Shown: positions 1 through 7,699 of the stretch, piece after piece
Layout of the letters: the number at the start of each line of letters is the position of its first letter
Position numbering within the stretch: the stretch's first letter is position 1
Assembly (NCBI GenBank): GCA_035701265.1
Contig: DASSNU010000019.1
Span: forward strand, 21,070 to 85,069
DNA length: 64,000 nucleotides
Source: DASSNU01 sp035701265
Lineage (GTDB): Bacteria; Gemmatimonadota; Gemmatimonadetes; Gemmatimonadales; Gemmatimonadaceae
Direction: 5' to 3'
The notes under the pieces: model-generated
What the model was told of the DNA's origin: nothing
Database searches by the model: none
What the model saw: the letters and a program-made list of their open reading frames with translations, nothing else
Made by a program: the position numbers and the translations under genes

Positions 1-206
1 GCCTCCCACCACCGATTGAGCGCGCCGTTGTACGGAGGGAGCGTGGTGATCTCGATCGCTCGGATGCGCTGCCCCTCACATCGCACGAAGTCGGTGGCCT
101 GCGCCCGCGCGCGCCCCGCGACGAAGAGGGAGAGGACCGCACCGGCCCACACCCAGAGCGCCCCGCGGCGCGCGCGGCACGACACCGGCGGCGGTGCCTG
201 GCTCAC
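1..206 (-). CDS. Exported protein, N-terminal part only (runs off window)
   Basis: The first 68 residues of a protein read leftward out of the window. A GTG start at 206 has GGAG five bases upstream. The N-terminus is a clear signal peptide: a basic stretch, then the hydrophobic core LWVWAGAVLSLFVAG, then an ARAQ-type cleavage site. The mature part begins with GQRIRAIEITTLPPYNG, which looks like the first beta strand of a POTRA-type or other outer-membrane assembly domain. That resemblance is inference from a short stretch. The rest of the gene lies outside the window, so no function can be assigned. Reading frame and start are well supported. Confidence 0.7.
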   Translation of the reverse strand, partial: MSQAPPPVSCRARRGALWVWAGAVLSLFVAGRARAQATDFVRCEGQRIRAIEITTLPPYNGALNRWWE

Positions 207-376
207 GAACGCTCCGCGGGCGATTCGCTCGCCTCCGTACTTCCGAGTGACACCATTCGAGCGACCTGCCTGCGAGTGATGGGTGTGCCGCCGGTGGGAC
301 AGCCGATGGTAGAGCAAGGGATGGACCGCCTGACGCCGGCGCCAAGGAGGGCGCCGCGAGTGGTGACGCGACGACG

Positions 377-928
377 TCAGCGGCGCATGCGGCGCTTGAG
401 CTCCTCGAGCTGGCGCTCAGCGGCGGCATCACGTGCCGCCTGATCGATCACGTGCCGGAGCGCGGCGTCCGCGTCGTCCGGCTCCTCCTCCGCCGGCCGT
501 CGTGCCGCACCTGGCGCCGTACCCAGCGCGCCATCGAGCGGCAGTCCGAGCGACGCCGCCTTGAGCTGCGCCGTCATCTCCTCCACCTCGCGCCCGGCCA
601 GCGCGAGCTCCGCATCCTGCACTTCCAACTTGCGCTCCAGCACGCGGACGCGCTCTTCGTGCCGCTCGGCGAAGCGCTGCGCCACCTGCACCGTTTCGTC
701 GTCCCCGATGCCGGCGGCCAGGGCGCCGCGCCGACGCGCGGTTTCCAGTTCCTTTCGCTCCGCCGCGAGCTGCGAGCGCGTCGCCTCTGCGGCGGTGCGC
801 ATCTCGGCCACCGCCATTCTTGCGTGCACCAGGGAGTCGCGCATGAGCGCCACCACCGCACGCCCCTCAGCCGGGGACGTCACGCCCGCGAGCGCGTCAC
901 GGATGGCCTGCTTCAGCCCATCGAACAC
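377..928 (-). CDS. Coiled-coil protein, possibly PspA/IM30-like
   Basis: A 183-residue protein starting at GTG 928, without a strong ribosome site. Residues about 20-130 are almost entirely heptad-like helix rich in Ala, Glu and Arg (for example QRFAERHEERVRVLERKLEV), followed by an acidic, Pro-containing linker and a short basic C-terminal helix. No signal peptide or membrane segment is present, so it is probably cytoplasmic. The helix pattern and size recall a shortened PspA/IM30 phage-shock protein, but the diagnostic N-terminal amphipathic helix of PspA is not convincing. It lies 28 bases downstream of the zinc-ribbon gene on the same strand and may be co-transcribed with it. Confidence 0.7.
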   Translation of the reverse strand: MFDGLKQAIRDALAGVTSPAEGRAVVALMRDSLVHARMAVAEMRTAAEATRSQLAAERKELETARRRGALAAGIGDDETVQVAQRFAERHEERVRVLERKLEVQDAELALAGREVEEMTAQLKAASLGLPLDGALGTAPGAARRPAEEEPDDADAALRHVIDQAARDAAAERQLEELKRRMRR

Positions 929-956
929 GATGGTCCGGCCCCCCGGTGTGCCGGCG

Positions 957-1121
957 TCAGGACTTGCGCGGCGTGCGGGCGTAAAACCCGCTCAGGATGC
1001 GCTCCACGTCGCGCGACGAGCACCGCGGGCAGCTCGCATGCTGTGGGTCGTGGTCGTCCATCCGCTCGCGAAGAACGAACGCCTGTTTGCACGCGCGGCA
1101 GTAGTATTCGTACGTGGGCAT
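957..1121 (-). CDS. FmdB-family zinc-ribbon protein
   Basis: A 54-residue protein beginning MPTYEYYCRACKQAF, the signature opening of the FmdB putative regulatory family. Two CxxC pairs (Cys8/Cys11 and Cys31/Cys34) form a single zinc ribbon, and the short C-terminal tail ends in basic residues. Family members are small zinc-ribbon proteins of poorly known role, named from a formamidase operon gene. The start at 1121 was chosen because everything upstream in the frame is Arg-rich and unlike the family. The gene precedes the coiled-coil protein at 377-928 by 28 bases, which suggests a two-gene unit. Confidence 0.85.
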   Translation of the reverse strand: MPTYEYYCRACKQAFVLRERMDDHDPQHASCPRCSSRDVERILSGFYARTPRKS

Positions 1122-1306
1122 ATCGGGCCTCGCCAGCAGTAGCGCAATGTCGTACGATACTGGGCGTTCACGCCGCCGCGCAAGCGCGATGCGCACCCGA
1201 ATCCGCGTCCACTGGCGGGCACCCTGGGGCCATGGCGCACCATGCGGTGCGCGGCGCGCGACCATCGCTTCCGAGCCGGCGCGCGGCGCCCTTCGCGAAC
1301 CCAACC

Positions 1307-2065
1307 GTGACTGCAGAGCACACCCGGACACCGATCATCGGCATCACCGCGCTCCTCGATCGGAGCGGCTCCGCGCCGCGCGTGCGCGCGAGCGAAGCGT
1401 ACGTGCGCGCCACCGAGCGTGCGGGCGGCCTCCCGCTACTCGTGCCGCCACTGGAGCACGCCGCCCCGGCGCGCCGGCTCGTCGAGGAGCTCGATGCCGT
1501 ACTGCTCACCGGGGGCGAGGACGTGGATCCGGCGCGCTACGGCGCGGCGCCCCACCCCGCCACCGAGCCGCCATGCGCGCTCCGCGACGACACCGAGATC
1601 GCGCTCGTGCAGCATGCGCGCGCGTTGCGACGGCCCGTGCTCGCCATCTGTCGCGGGATCCAGGTGCTCAACATCGCGCTCGCGGGGACGCTCGTGCAGG
1701 ACCTTCCCAGTGAGCGGCCGAGCGACATCGCGCACACCGGCACGCCGCGCGCGGAACGATCGCACGCGGTGCGCGTGGCGCCCGGCTCGCGCCTGGCGGC
1801 CGCGCTCGCGCTCCCCGCAGGCGGGGAGATCCGCGTCAACTCCGCGCACCACCAGGCAGTGGATCGTCCCGCTGCGGGGCTTCGCGCCACCGCGTGGGCG
1901 CCGGACGGCGTGATCGAGGGGGTGGAGTGGGACGGCGACGACTGGTGGGCGATCGGCGTGCAGTGGCACCCCGAGGATCTCACCCGTACGCACGAAGGAT
2001 GGGACCGCGCGCTCTTCGATGCCTTCGTCGCCGCGGCGCGCGCTGCACACGCGGCGCGCCGATAG
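1307..2065 (+). CDS. Class I glutamine amidotransferase-like (peptidase C26) hydrolase
   Basis: About 252 residues of the gamma-glutamyl-gamma-aminobutyrate hydrolase/PuuD type, which cleaves gamma-glutamyl amides. The sequence shows the family opening TPIIGITALLD, the LLTGGEDVDPARYG loop, the nucleophile Cys115 in AICRGIQVLNIA, the VNSAHHQAVD segment, and the catalytic His221/Glu223 in VQWHPED, so the Cys-His-Glu triad is intact. GTG 1307 was chosen because the family normally starts a few residues before PIIGIT. An in-frame ATG at 1232 would add 25 Arg/Ala-rich residues and cannot be excluded. No polyamine genes are nearby, so the physiological substrate is open. Confidence 0.85.
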   Translation: MTAEHTRTPIIGITALLDRSGSAPRVRASEAYVRATERAGGLPLLVPPLEHAAPARRLVEELDAVLLTGGEDVDPARYGAAPHPATEPPCALRDDTEIALVQHARALRRPVLAICRGIQVLNIALAGTLVQDLPSERPSDIAHTGTPRAERSHAVRVAPGSRLAAALALPAGGEIRVNSAHHQAVDRPAAGLRATAWAPDGVIEGVEWDGDDWWAIGVQWHPEDLTRTHEGWDRALFDAFVAAARAAHAARR

Positions 2066-2145
2066 CGGGACACCATGTTGCCGCGCGGCGGCGGCGACGC
2101 GTCGCCCGGCGCTCGATCTCGTGACGGCGCCCGCCGCGCGGCGCG

Positions 2146-2877
2146 CTAGGATGGCAGCCGGTAGCGCATGACGTCGCGCACCTGACGCATGAGCCGGTCG
2201 GGGGTGTGGTGATGGGGGAAGAGGAGCGTGTCGCTCACCCGGTTCAGTGCGATCCGTAGCGCGGCAAAGCGCTCGGCGGCAGCCAGAAAGAGCGACGCCA
2301 TGCCGTGCTCGCGCGCCAGCGTGTGCTCCGCCGCGAGCTGATAGCCACGGCGCCCGAGATCCTCGTAGTAGCCCAGGTCCGGCCCGCCGCGGCGCCACGA
2401 GCGGTACTCGATGTGATCGGGAAAGAGACCGCTCAACCAGAGCGCGTAGTTGCCGAGATGGGCGCGCACGAGGAATGTGCGCCGCGCGTCGGGGCCATCC
2501 ACGTCATCCAGCAACGCCGCCAACGTGGCGTATTGCTCGTCATCGTGCGGCGCAATCTGGTGCGCGCGGTCGCGCATGCCGAAGTGGAGAAGCAGCGAGG
2601 CCACGTAGTCGCACAGCACGCGGTCATCCTCTCCGGCCTGCCGCATGGCGTGGCGCACCACCACGTAGCAGAAGAGCGGCAAGGATGACCGCGCGCCGAG
2701 GGGGGCCCCGACGAGCGCCGTGAGCAGCCGCGGATCGTCGAGCAGCGCGTCGATCCCCTCGTCGCGCAGACGTTCTTCCGCCGCTTCCAGCTCGGCGGCG
2801 GAGCCTCGGGCAATCAGGCGCAGAGCAAGCTGCGCATCGTCGCGTTCCAGTGACGCGCGAACGTTCGCCAGAATCAT
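2146..2877 (-). CDS. Conserved protein of unknown function
   Basis: A 243-residue protein starting at ATG 2877 with GGAGG six bases upstream. I do not recognise the family. It is predicted mostly helical, has no signal peptide or membrane span, and carries distinctive stretches such as LFCYVVVRHAMRQAGEDD, an acidic HDDEQYATL region and a C-terminal LFPHHHTPDRLMRQVRDVMRY. The regular helices and codon usage matching the neighbours support a genuine cytoplasmic protein. It converges with the amidotransferase gene and is separated by about 390 bases from the glycosyltransferase operon, so it is probably a single-gene unit. Confidence 0.75.
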   Translation of the reverse strand: MILANVRASLERDDAQLALRLIARGSAAELEAAEERLRDEGIDALLDDPRLLTALVGAPLGARSSLPLFCYVVVRHAMRQAGEDDRVLCDYVASLLLHFGMRDRAHQIAPHDDEQYATLAALLDDVDGPDARRTFLVRAHLGNYALWLSGLFPDHIEYRSWRRGGPDLGYYEDLGRRGYQLAAEHTLAREHGMASLFLAAAERFAALRIALNRVSDTLLFPHHHTPDRLMRQVRDVMRYRLPS

Positions 2878-3270
2878 CGCTCCCTCCGTCGTCCCGTGTT
2901 TCGGATGCGAGGATCATCCCGCGCTGTGCTCGTCCGCGCCGCTGGCATCGTCCACCCGCTGCGTCCGTCGCGGGAAGGCCTCATCGCACCACGCTTGTAG
3001 TACACCGCCTATGCGACGGACGTGCCGCGGCGCTTCTTCATATCGACGACGCAATCCCGAGCGCGTCATGCGCAGCGCGTCACGCGGAGCGCGTCCTGCG
3101 CGCACGCCGCGCATGCTGGCACTCCCCCGCGCGGAGTGCTGATTGCCTTTCGCATCCGAGCGGCCCATCTTGCCGGTCCAGCCCCTCCGGACGCAGGCGC
3201 GCACCGCATGGCGGTCGCTGCGCCGCGGCCGGGGAACAGAAGCCCGCCCTTACCGGTATGTACGGACAGC
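2878..3270. other. Intergenic region between divergent genes
   Basis: About 390 bases between the divergent unknown gene (start 2877) and the glycosyltransferase (start 3271). No open frame here has convincing protein character and no tRNA-like fold was seen. The region holds a short tandem repeat at 3060-3101. Both flanking genes must be read from it, so promoters are expected, but none matches consensus well by eye. Confidence 0.5.
3060..3101. repeat. Three tandem 14-bp imperfect repeats
   Basis: Three adjacent 14-base units with consensus AGCGCGTCNYGCGS start at 3060, 3074 and 3088: AGCGCGTCATGCGC, AGCGCGTCACGCGG and AGCGCGTCCTGCGC. The block lies about 170 bases upstream of the glycosyltransferase start. 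A copy of the middle unit (GCGCGTCACGCGGA) recurs in the intergenic stretch near 5908. Whether it binds a protein or is simply GC-rich slippage is unknown. Confidence 0.6.
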
Positions 3271-4032
3271 ATGCTCATCATCGGCATTCCCACGTTCAAC
3301 GAAGCCCCCACCGTGGGGCTCGTGCTCTGGCGCATCCGGAAGGTGTTCGAGGAGTACGGGCGCGAGTACGAGCTGCTCGTGCTCGACGACGGCTCCTCGG
3401 ATGACACCACCGAACGGCTCCGCCCGTACACGGACGTGCTTCCGCTCACGCTCATCCGGCACGACGAGCGGCGTGGCTACGCGGCGTCGATCGAGCGGCT
3501 GCTGCGTGAGGCCGCCGCGCGCACGCGGTATCCGCGGCGCGATGCGCTCATCACCATGCAGGCGGACTTCACCGACCCACCCGAGCAGATCCCCGACCTG
3601 GCCAAGCGCTTCGAGGGGGGAGCGGACGTGGTGGTCGGTGAGCGCCGCACGGCGGGGCGGAACGCGCCGGACGCGGTGCGCCGGTTGCACCGCGTGGCGC
3701 CGTGGCTGCTCCGGCCGTTCGTGCGCGTGGATCGCGTGAGCGATCTGGTGGGCGGATTCCGCCTCATGCGCATGGCCGTCGTGCGCGATCTGCTGCGCCA
3801 GGCGGGGGACGCACCGCTGCTCCACTGGAACGGCTCCGCCGCCAACGCGGAGCTCCTGCTGCGCGCGGTACCGCACAGCCGCCGCATCGAGACTGTGGAG
3901 CTGGAGCCGCGCTACGACCTGCGCGAGCGCCCGTCGCGCGTGCGCACCTTCGCGAGCGCGCTCGACCTCTACCGGTTCGGTCGCGCCGCGCGCGCGGGAC
4001 GCATCGTCGCCACCGCCGCGCCGCCATCGTGA
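3271..4032 (+). CDS. Glycosyltransferase family 2 (dolichol-phosphate mannosyltransferase-like)
   Basis: A 253-residue GT-A fold glycosyltransferase with no membrane anchor. It opens with LIIGIPTFNEAPTVGLVL, followed by the nucleotide-binding VLDDGSSDDTTE motif near residue 40 and a metal-site region MQADFTDPPEQIPDLAKRF that matches the DxD-like DADLQDPPE pattern of DPM1-type enzymes. Such enzymes pass a sugar from a nucleotide donor to a polyprenyl phosphate or similar acceptor at the membrane. ATG 3271 was chosen because upstream residues are not family-like. Its stop overlaps the start of the DUF3108 gene by one base (TGATG), so translation is probably coupled. Donor and acceptor cannot be told from sequence. 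Confidence 0.85.
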   Translation: MLIIGIPTFNEAPTVGLVLWRIRKVFEEYGREYELLVLDDGSSDDTTERLRPYTDVLPLTLIRHDERRGYAASIERLLREAAARTRYPRRDALITMQADFTDPPEQIPDLAKRFEGGADVVVGERRTAGRNAPDAVRRLHRVAPWLLRPFVRVDRVSDLVGGFRLMRMAVVRDLLRQAGDAPLLHWNGSAANAELLLRAVPHSRRIETVELEPRYDLRERPSRVRTFASALDLYRFGRAARAGRIVATAAPPS

Positions 4033-4814
4033 TGCCCCCCGCACGGCGCCGTCTCGCCATCCTCGCCGCGATCGCGCTCTCGGGCGCGCCGGCAGCGCGC
4101 GCGCAGTCGCCGGCCGACGCGCTGCCGGAGCGCACCGCGCCCGCGCCCTTCGGCGTGGGGGAACGGCTGCTCTACGAGGTGCGCTTCGGCCCGATCCGGG
4201 TCGGCGATGGCCGGCTGGAGATCACCGAGCTCGACTCCATCCGCACCCGCCCCGCCTGGCACGCCATCTTCACAGTGAAAGGAGGCACGCTCGGCTTCCA
4301 CGTGAACGATCGGTACGAGACGTGGATCGACACCACCGCGCTCAACTCGCTCCGCTTCGTGATGGATCTGGACGAGGGACGGTACGACCGCGAGCGCGAT
4401 TATCAGGTCTTTCCCGAGAAGGCCGTGTTCACCGAGGGGGGCGGCCCCGAGCGCCCCAGTGTGTCGGACCCACTCGATGAGATCTCGTTCCTGTACTACG
4501 TCCGCACCCTGCCGCTCGAGGTGGGCAAGACGTACCGCGTGAACCGGTACTTCAAGCCGGATCGGAATCCGGTGATCATTCGTGTGCTCCGGAAGGAACG
4601 CGTGCGCGTGCCGGCCGGCACCTTCGACGCCATCGTGGTGCAGCCGGTGTTCAAGACGAGCGGCATCTTCTCGGAAGATGGCGAGGCGCAGGTCTGGTTC
4701 ACGGACGATGACCGCCGTATGCTGGTGCAGATGAAATCGAAGCTCAAGTTCGGCTCCCTCAATCTGTACCTCACATCGTACCGCACCAGGACGACCTCCG
4801 ACCAGGAACCGTGA
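4032..4814 (+). CDS. DUF3108 domain exported protein
   Basis: A 260-residue protein with a signal peptide (basic MPPARRR, hydrophobic LAILAAIALSGAPA, cleavage near ARAQ). The mature part is the beta-rich DUF3108 domain: FGVGERLLYEVRFGPIRVGDG at its start, then FHVNDRYETWIDT, LDEISFLYYVRTLPLEVGK and a C-terminal LKFGSLNLYLTSY. The family is periplasmic or envelope-associated with no settled function. Its ATG shares a base with the upstream glycosyltransferase stop, and its own stop overlaps the next gene's GTG start (GTGA). The three genes therefore form one coupled operon, possibly linked to envelope glycolipid handling, which is inference. Confidence 0.85.
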   Translation: MPPARRRLAILAAIALSGAPAARAQSPADALPERTAPAPFGVGERLLYEVRFGPIRVGDGRLEITELDSIRTRPAWHAIFTVKGGTLGFHVNDRYETWIDTTALNSLRFVMDLDEGRYDRERDYQVFPEKAVFTEGGGPERPSVSDPLDEISFLYYVRTLPLEVGKTYRVNRYFKPDRNPVIIRVLRKERVRVPAGTFDAIVVQPVFKTSGIFSEDGEAQVWFTDDDRRMLVQMKSKLKFGSLNLYLTSYRTRTTSDQEP

Positions 4815-5803
4815 GCACGGACGAGGCGGACCTCTCCGCCGTCCGCACGGTGCCGATCGCACGCCGCCCGAACAAGGTGCGCGCGGAGGAGTTCGCGTCT
4901 CCGCCGCCGCCGTCCACGCCCGCGGCGCCGCGCTCCTTCGCCGCGTTTCTCGACGCGCTCCCCGACGTGCTCGTCGCGCGCGACTTCCGCCGCGTGGTGG
5001 ACGCGATCGTGGACGCCGCGGGGGAGCGCGCGGTGGTGGCGATGATCGGCGGGCACGTGATCAAGACGGGACTCGCCCCCGTCTTGCTGGATCTCGCGCG
5101 GCGCGGCGTGCTCACCCACGTCGCGATGAACGGCTCGGCCGCCATCCACGACTACGAGATCGCGCGATGGGGAGGGACCTCCGAGGACGTGGCCGGCGGA
5201 CTCCGCGACGGCACCTTCGGCATGGCGGAGGAAACGGGGCACGGCATGAACGAAGCGTTCGTGCGCGGTGCGCGCGCCGGCTGGGGGATGGGAGAATCAC
5301 TCACCCGCGCACTCGACGCGGACACCGCGCTCGCGCATCCCGAGCTGTCGTTGCTCGTCGGGCTCCCGCCGCTCGGCTGCGCCGTCACCGTCCACGCCGC
5401 CATCGGCGCCGAGATCATCCATCAGCACCCCGCCGCCGACGGCGCGGCGCTCGGTGCCACCAGTCACCGCGACTTTCGCCGTCTCGCCGCACACCTCCCT
5501 GCCCTGCACGACGGCGGCGTCGTGCTCAATCTGGGGAGCGCCGTCATCCTGCCGGAAGTCTTTCTCAAGGCGCTCACCATCGCGCGGAATCTGCACGCAG
5601 GAACGCCCACGCACTTCGTGACCTGCGACATGGACATGGTGCGGCACTACCGCCCGCGCATGAACGTGGTGCAGCGACCCACGCTGCACGGAGGTGCGGG
5701 CTACGAGATCACCGGCCATCACGAGCTGATGGTGCCGCTGCTCGCGTGGGCGGTGGCGGAGCGGCTGGATGCGCGCGGGCGCGACGGCACGGTACGGGAA
5801 TAG
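4811..5803 (+). CDS. Deoxyhypusine synthase-like family protein
   Basis: A 330-residue cytoplasmic protein starting at GTG 4811, overlapping the previous stop by four bases. After a Pro-rich N-terminus of about 45 residues comes a Rossmann-like core with VVAMIGGHVIKTGLAPVLLD, HVAMNGSAAIHDYEIARWGG, TSEDVAGGL and FGMAEETGHGMNEAF. These recall bacterial relatives of deoxyhypusine synthase, an NAD-dependent enzyme that acts on lysine and spermidine. Bacteria lack the eIF5A substrate, so the real reaction is unknown. Later conserved blocks are CAVTVHAAIGAEIIHQHP, NLGSAVILPEVFLKAL and TCDMDMVRHYRPRMNVV. The family call is from memory of similar sequences and is moderately secure; function is not. 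Confidence 0.7.
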   Translation: MSTDEADLSAVRTVPIARRPNKVRAEEFASPPPPSTPAAPRSFAAFLDALPDVLVARDFRRVVDAIVDAAGERAVVAMIGGHVIKTGLAPVLLDLARRGVLTHVAMNGSAAIHDYEIARWGGTSEDVAGGLRDGTFGMAEETGHGMNEAFVRGARAGWGMGESLTRALDADTALAHPELSLLVGLPPLGCAVTVHAAIGAEIIHQHPAADGAALGATSHRDFRRLAAHLPALHDGGVVLNLGSAVILPEVFLKALTIARNLHAGTPTHFVTCDMDMVRHYRPRMNVVQRPTLHGGAGYEITGHHELMVPLLAWAVAERLDARGRDGTVRE

Positions 5804-5959
5804 AGGACGCGACGGAGGCGAGAGCGATCGGATGGGAGCGCCGCAGGAGGTCGTCGCGGCGTCGCGCGCGGCGCGTGGTGCGGCAATCGTGCGATCACCG
5901 CATGCGGCGCGTCACGCGGACGTCGCGTGCGTCTCGCGTGGCGCGCCTCGCAGGGCGGC

Positions 5960-6193
5960 TTACGCCCGCCAGCCCCCCCAGCGCTCGCGCAGACGCGCCG
6001 CGGTGTCCGGGCTCACCAGCTTGATCACGAAGTACACGATGAGCCCCACGATGAGGATCTTGACGGCGACGATGAGCAGCCAGATGGCGAACGCCACCAG
6101 TCCGCCCATGATGCCGAACACGAACTTCAACGCGAAAATCCCCAGCAACGTCAGGGCGCCGACGGCAAAGATGGTCCGCAGCATGGTCATGGT
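5960..6193 (-). CDS. Small membrane protein
   Basis: A small protein of about 77 residues made almost entirely of two or three hydrophobic segments (TIFAVGALTLLGIFALKFVF, then GLVAFAIWLLIVAVKILIVG, then LIVYFVIKLV), ending in a basic tail with RLRERWGGW. It is an inner-membrane protein of unknown role. ATG 6193 follows GGAG by three bases and ATG 6187 follows it by nine, so either may be used; a GTG at 6214 lacks a ribosome site. It converges with the deoxyhypusine-synthase-like gene and is divergent from thiO. Confidence 0.65.
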   Translation of the reverse strand, partial: TMTMLRTIFAVGALTLLGIFALKFVFGIMGGLVAFAIWLLIVAVKILIVGLIVYFVIKLVSPDTAARLRERWGGWRA

Positions 6194-6268
6194 CTCCGAT
6201 GAATTGCTGTCCACCCTACGTCAGGGCGCCGCGGCGGGTTTCATCGCGGCGCCAGCCCGCCGCAGCAC

Positions 6269-7564
6269 GTGAACCGGCCAGACTCCGCTCCGCAACGCCA
6301 GCCGCCGCGCGACCGCCCAGCCGCCCCGCGACGGACCAGCGGTAAACCGGCGAGCGCCGTACCTCGCACCGCCGGCACGCACCGAAGGCACTCGTCCCGC
6401 GAGCTCGGCGCCGACGTGGTGGTGATCGGCGGCGGGCTGGTAGGACTCGTCACTACACTGGCGCTCGCTCGTCGCGGTGTCCAGGTGCTTCTCGTTGCCA
6501 GCAGCGAGCCGGGCGCCGCGTCCACCGCGGCGGCTGGCATGCTGGCTCCGGGTGTGGAGCACGGCTCGGCCGTCCCCGAACCGCCAACCGGCAGCGCGGC
6601 CGCTGCTGGAGCCGCCGGCGCCACCGTCCCGGCCGGCAATGCCACCGACCGCTTTGCCGTCGCCGCACGCGATTTCTACCTGCCCTTCCTGGCGCAACTC
6701 GAGTCGGACACGGGTGAGCGCGTGCACCTCGACCGCGGCGGAATCCTGGACGTCGCGCTCGAGGCAGCGAGCGCCGACGCGCTCCGCAGCCGCGCCGGGA
6801 GCGGCGAGTGGCTGGACCCGGCCGCGCTGCGCACGCTGGAACCCGCCCTGGCGCATGCGCATGGTGCCCTGCTCCATCACCACGATGGCTACGTCGACAA
6901 CGTCCATCTCGTGCGCGTGCTCGCGGAACACGCAGCGCACCACGAGCACGTGCGGGTCGTCGCGGCGCGCGCCACCGCGCTGGAGTGGTCCGGAGAACAT
7001 CCCGTGGTCCGGGCGGAGGGCGTCACAGCGCGTGGGGAGACGGTCGTCCTGGCCGCCGGCGCATGGTCCGGGGCGCTGCCCGGGCTTCCACGTGCGCTTC
7101 CGGTGCGCCCGGTGCGCGGGCAGCTCCTGGCGCTCGCCGCGGCACCGCTCCGCCACGTGACGTACGGACCGAGCTCCTACGCCGTTCCCCGCGGGGCAAC
7201 CACGGTGGTCGGGTCCACCATGGAATCGGTCGGGTTCGACGCGACCGTGACGCAGACGGCCACCACCGCGATCCGCACGCGCACCGAGGCGCTGTGTCCC
7301 GCGCTCGGCGACGCCCGGGTGTGCGACCGCTGGGCCGGGCTCCGCCCCGTCACCCCGGACCTGCTCCCGATCCTCGGCCGCGACCCGGACAACCCTCGTC
7401 TGGTGTACGCCTGCGGCCACTCGCGCAACGGAATCCTCCTCGGACCCCTGAGCGCCGAGTGCGTGGCGGCAGTGGTGGCGAACGAAACGCCGCCGCAACC
7501 GCTGCATCCCTTTCGCATCGATAGGTTCTTGCAGGAACCGGCGAATAGTAACCAGCGTAAGTAA
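6269..7564 (+). CDS. thiO: FAD-dependent glycine oxidase-like amine oxidoreductase
   Basis: A DAO-family flavoprotein of up to 431 residues. The dinucleotide-binding motif VVVIGGGLVGLVTTLALARRG is followed by the MLAPGVE segment typical of ThiO, then HLDRGGILDV, VRPVRGQLLAL, and a C-terminal GLRPVTPDLLPILG and CGHSRNGILLGP that close the flavin site. ThiO oxidises glycine to dehydroglycine for the thiazole ring of thiamine, the cofactor needed by the pyruvate dehydrogenase E1 encoded just downstream. The GTG at 6269 gives a Pro/Arg-rich 45-residue N-extension unlike the family; GTG 6416 would start directly at the FAD motif and may be the true start. Other DAO substrates are possible. Confidence 0.8.
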   Translation: MNRPDSAPQRQPPRDRPAAPRRTSGKPASAVPRTAGTHRRHSSRELGADVVVIGGGLVGLVTTLALARRGVQVLLVASSEPGAASTAAAGMLAPGVEHGSAVPEPPTGSAAAAGAAGATVPAGNATDRFAVAARDFYLPFLAQLESDTGERVHLDRGGILDVALEAASADALRSRAGSGEWLDPAALRTLEPALAHAHGALLHHHDGYVDNVHLVRVLAEHAAHHEHVRVVAARATALEWSGEHPVVRAEGVTARGETVVLAAGAWSGALPGLPRALPVRPVRGQLLALAAAPLRHVTYGPSSYAVPRGATTVVGSTMESVGFDATVTQTATTAIRTRTEALCPALGDARVCDRWAGLRPVTPDLLPILGRDPDNPRLVYACGHSRNGILLGPLSAECVAAVVANETPPQPLHPFRIDRFLQEPANSNQRK

Positions 7565-7578
7565 TTGAACAGGTTACT
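7547..7578. repeat. Inverted repeat across the thiO stop
   Basis: AGTAACC at 7547-7553 is matched by its complement GGTTACT at 7572-7578, with an AT-rich 18-base centre containing the thiO stop codon. It lies 122 bases before the lipA start. It could be a weak transcript hairpin or a regulator site for the lipA-pdh block. No T-run follows, so a classical terminator is unlikely. Confidence 0.5.
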
Positions 7579-7699
7579 GCGCCTACCCGGAGGAATCGCC
7601 CCTGGGTAGCTTATGCACGGGGCACGGATCCCGCGCCGCACGCGGGCCGCTGCACGTGCGCGCCCCGAGAGCACTCCACCCATCTCGCGCCAGGAGTCC

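Noticed and set aside
452..1231. A long N-terminal extension of the amidotransferase frame
   Set aside because: It overlaps two better genes on the minus strand, is Arg/His-rich, and the enzyme family starts at the IIGIT strand.
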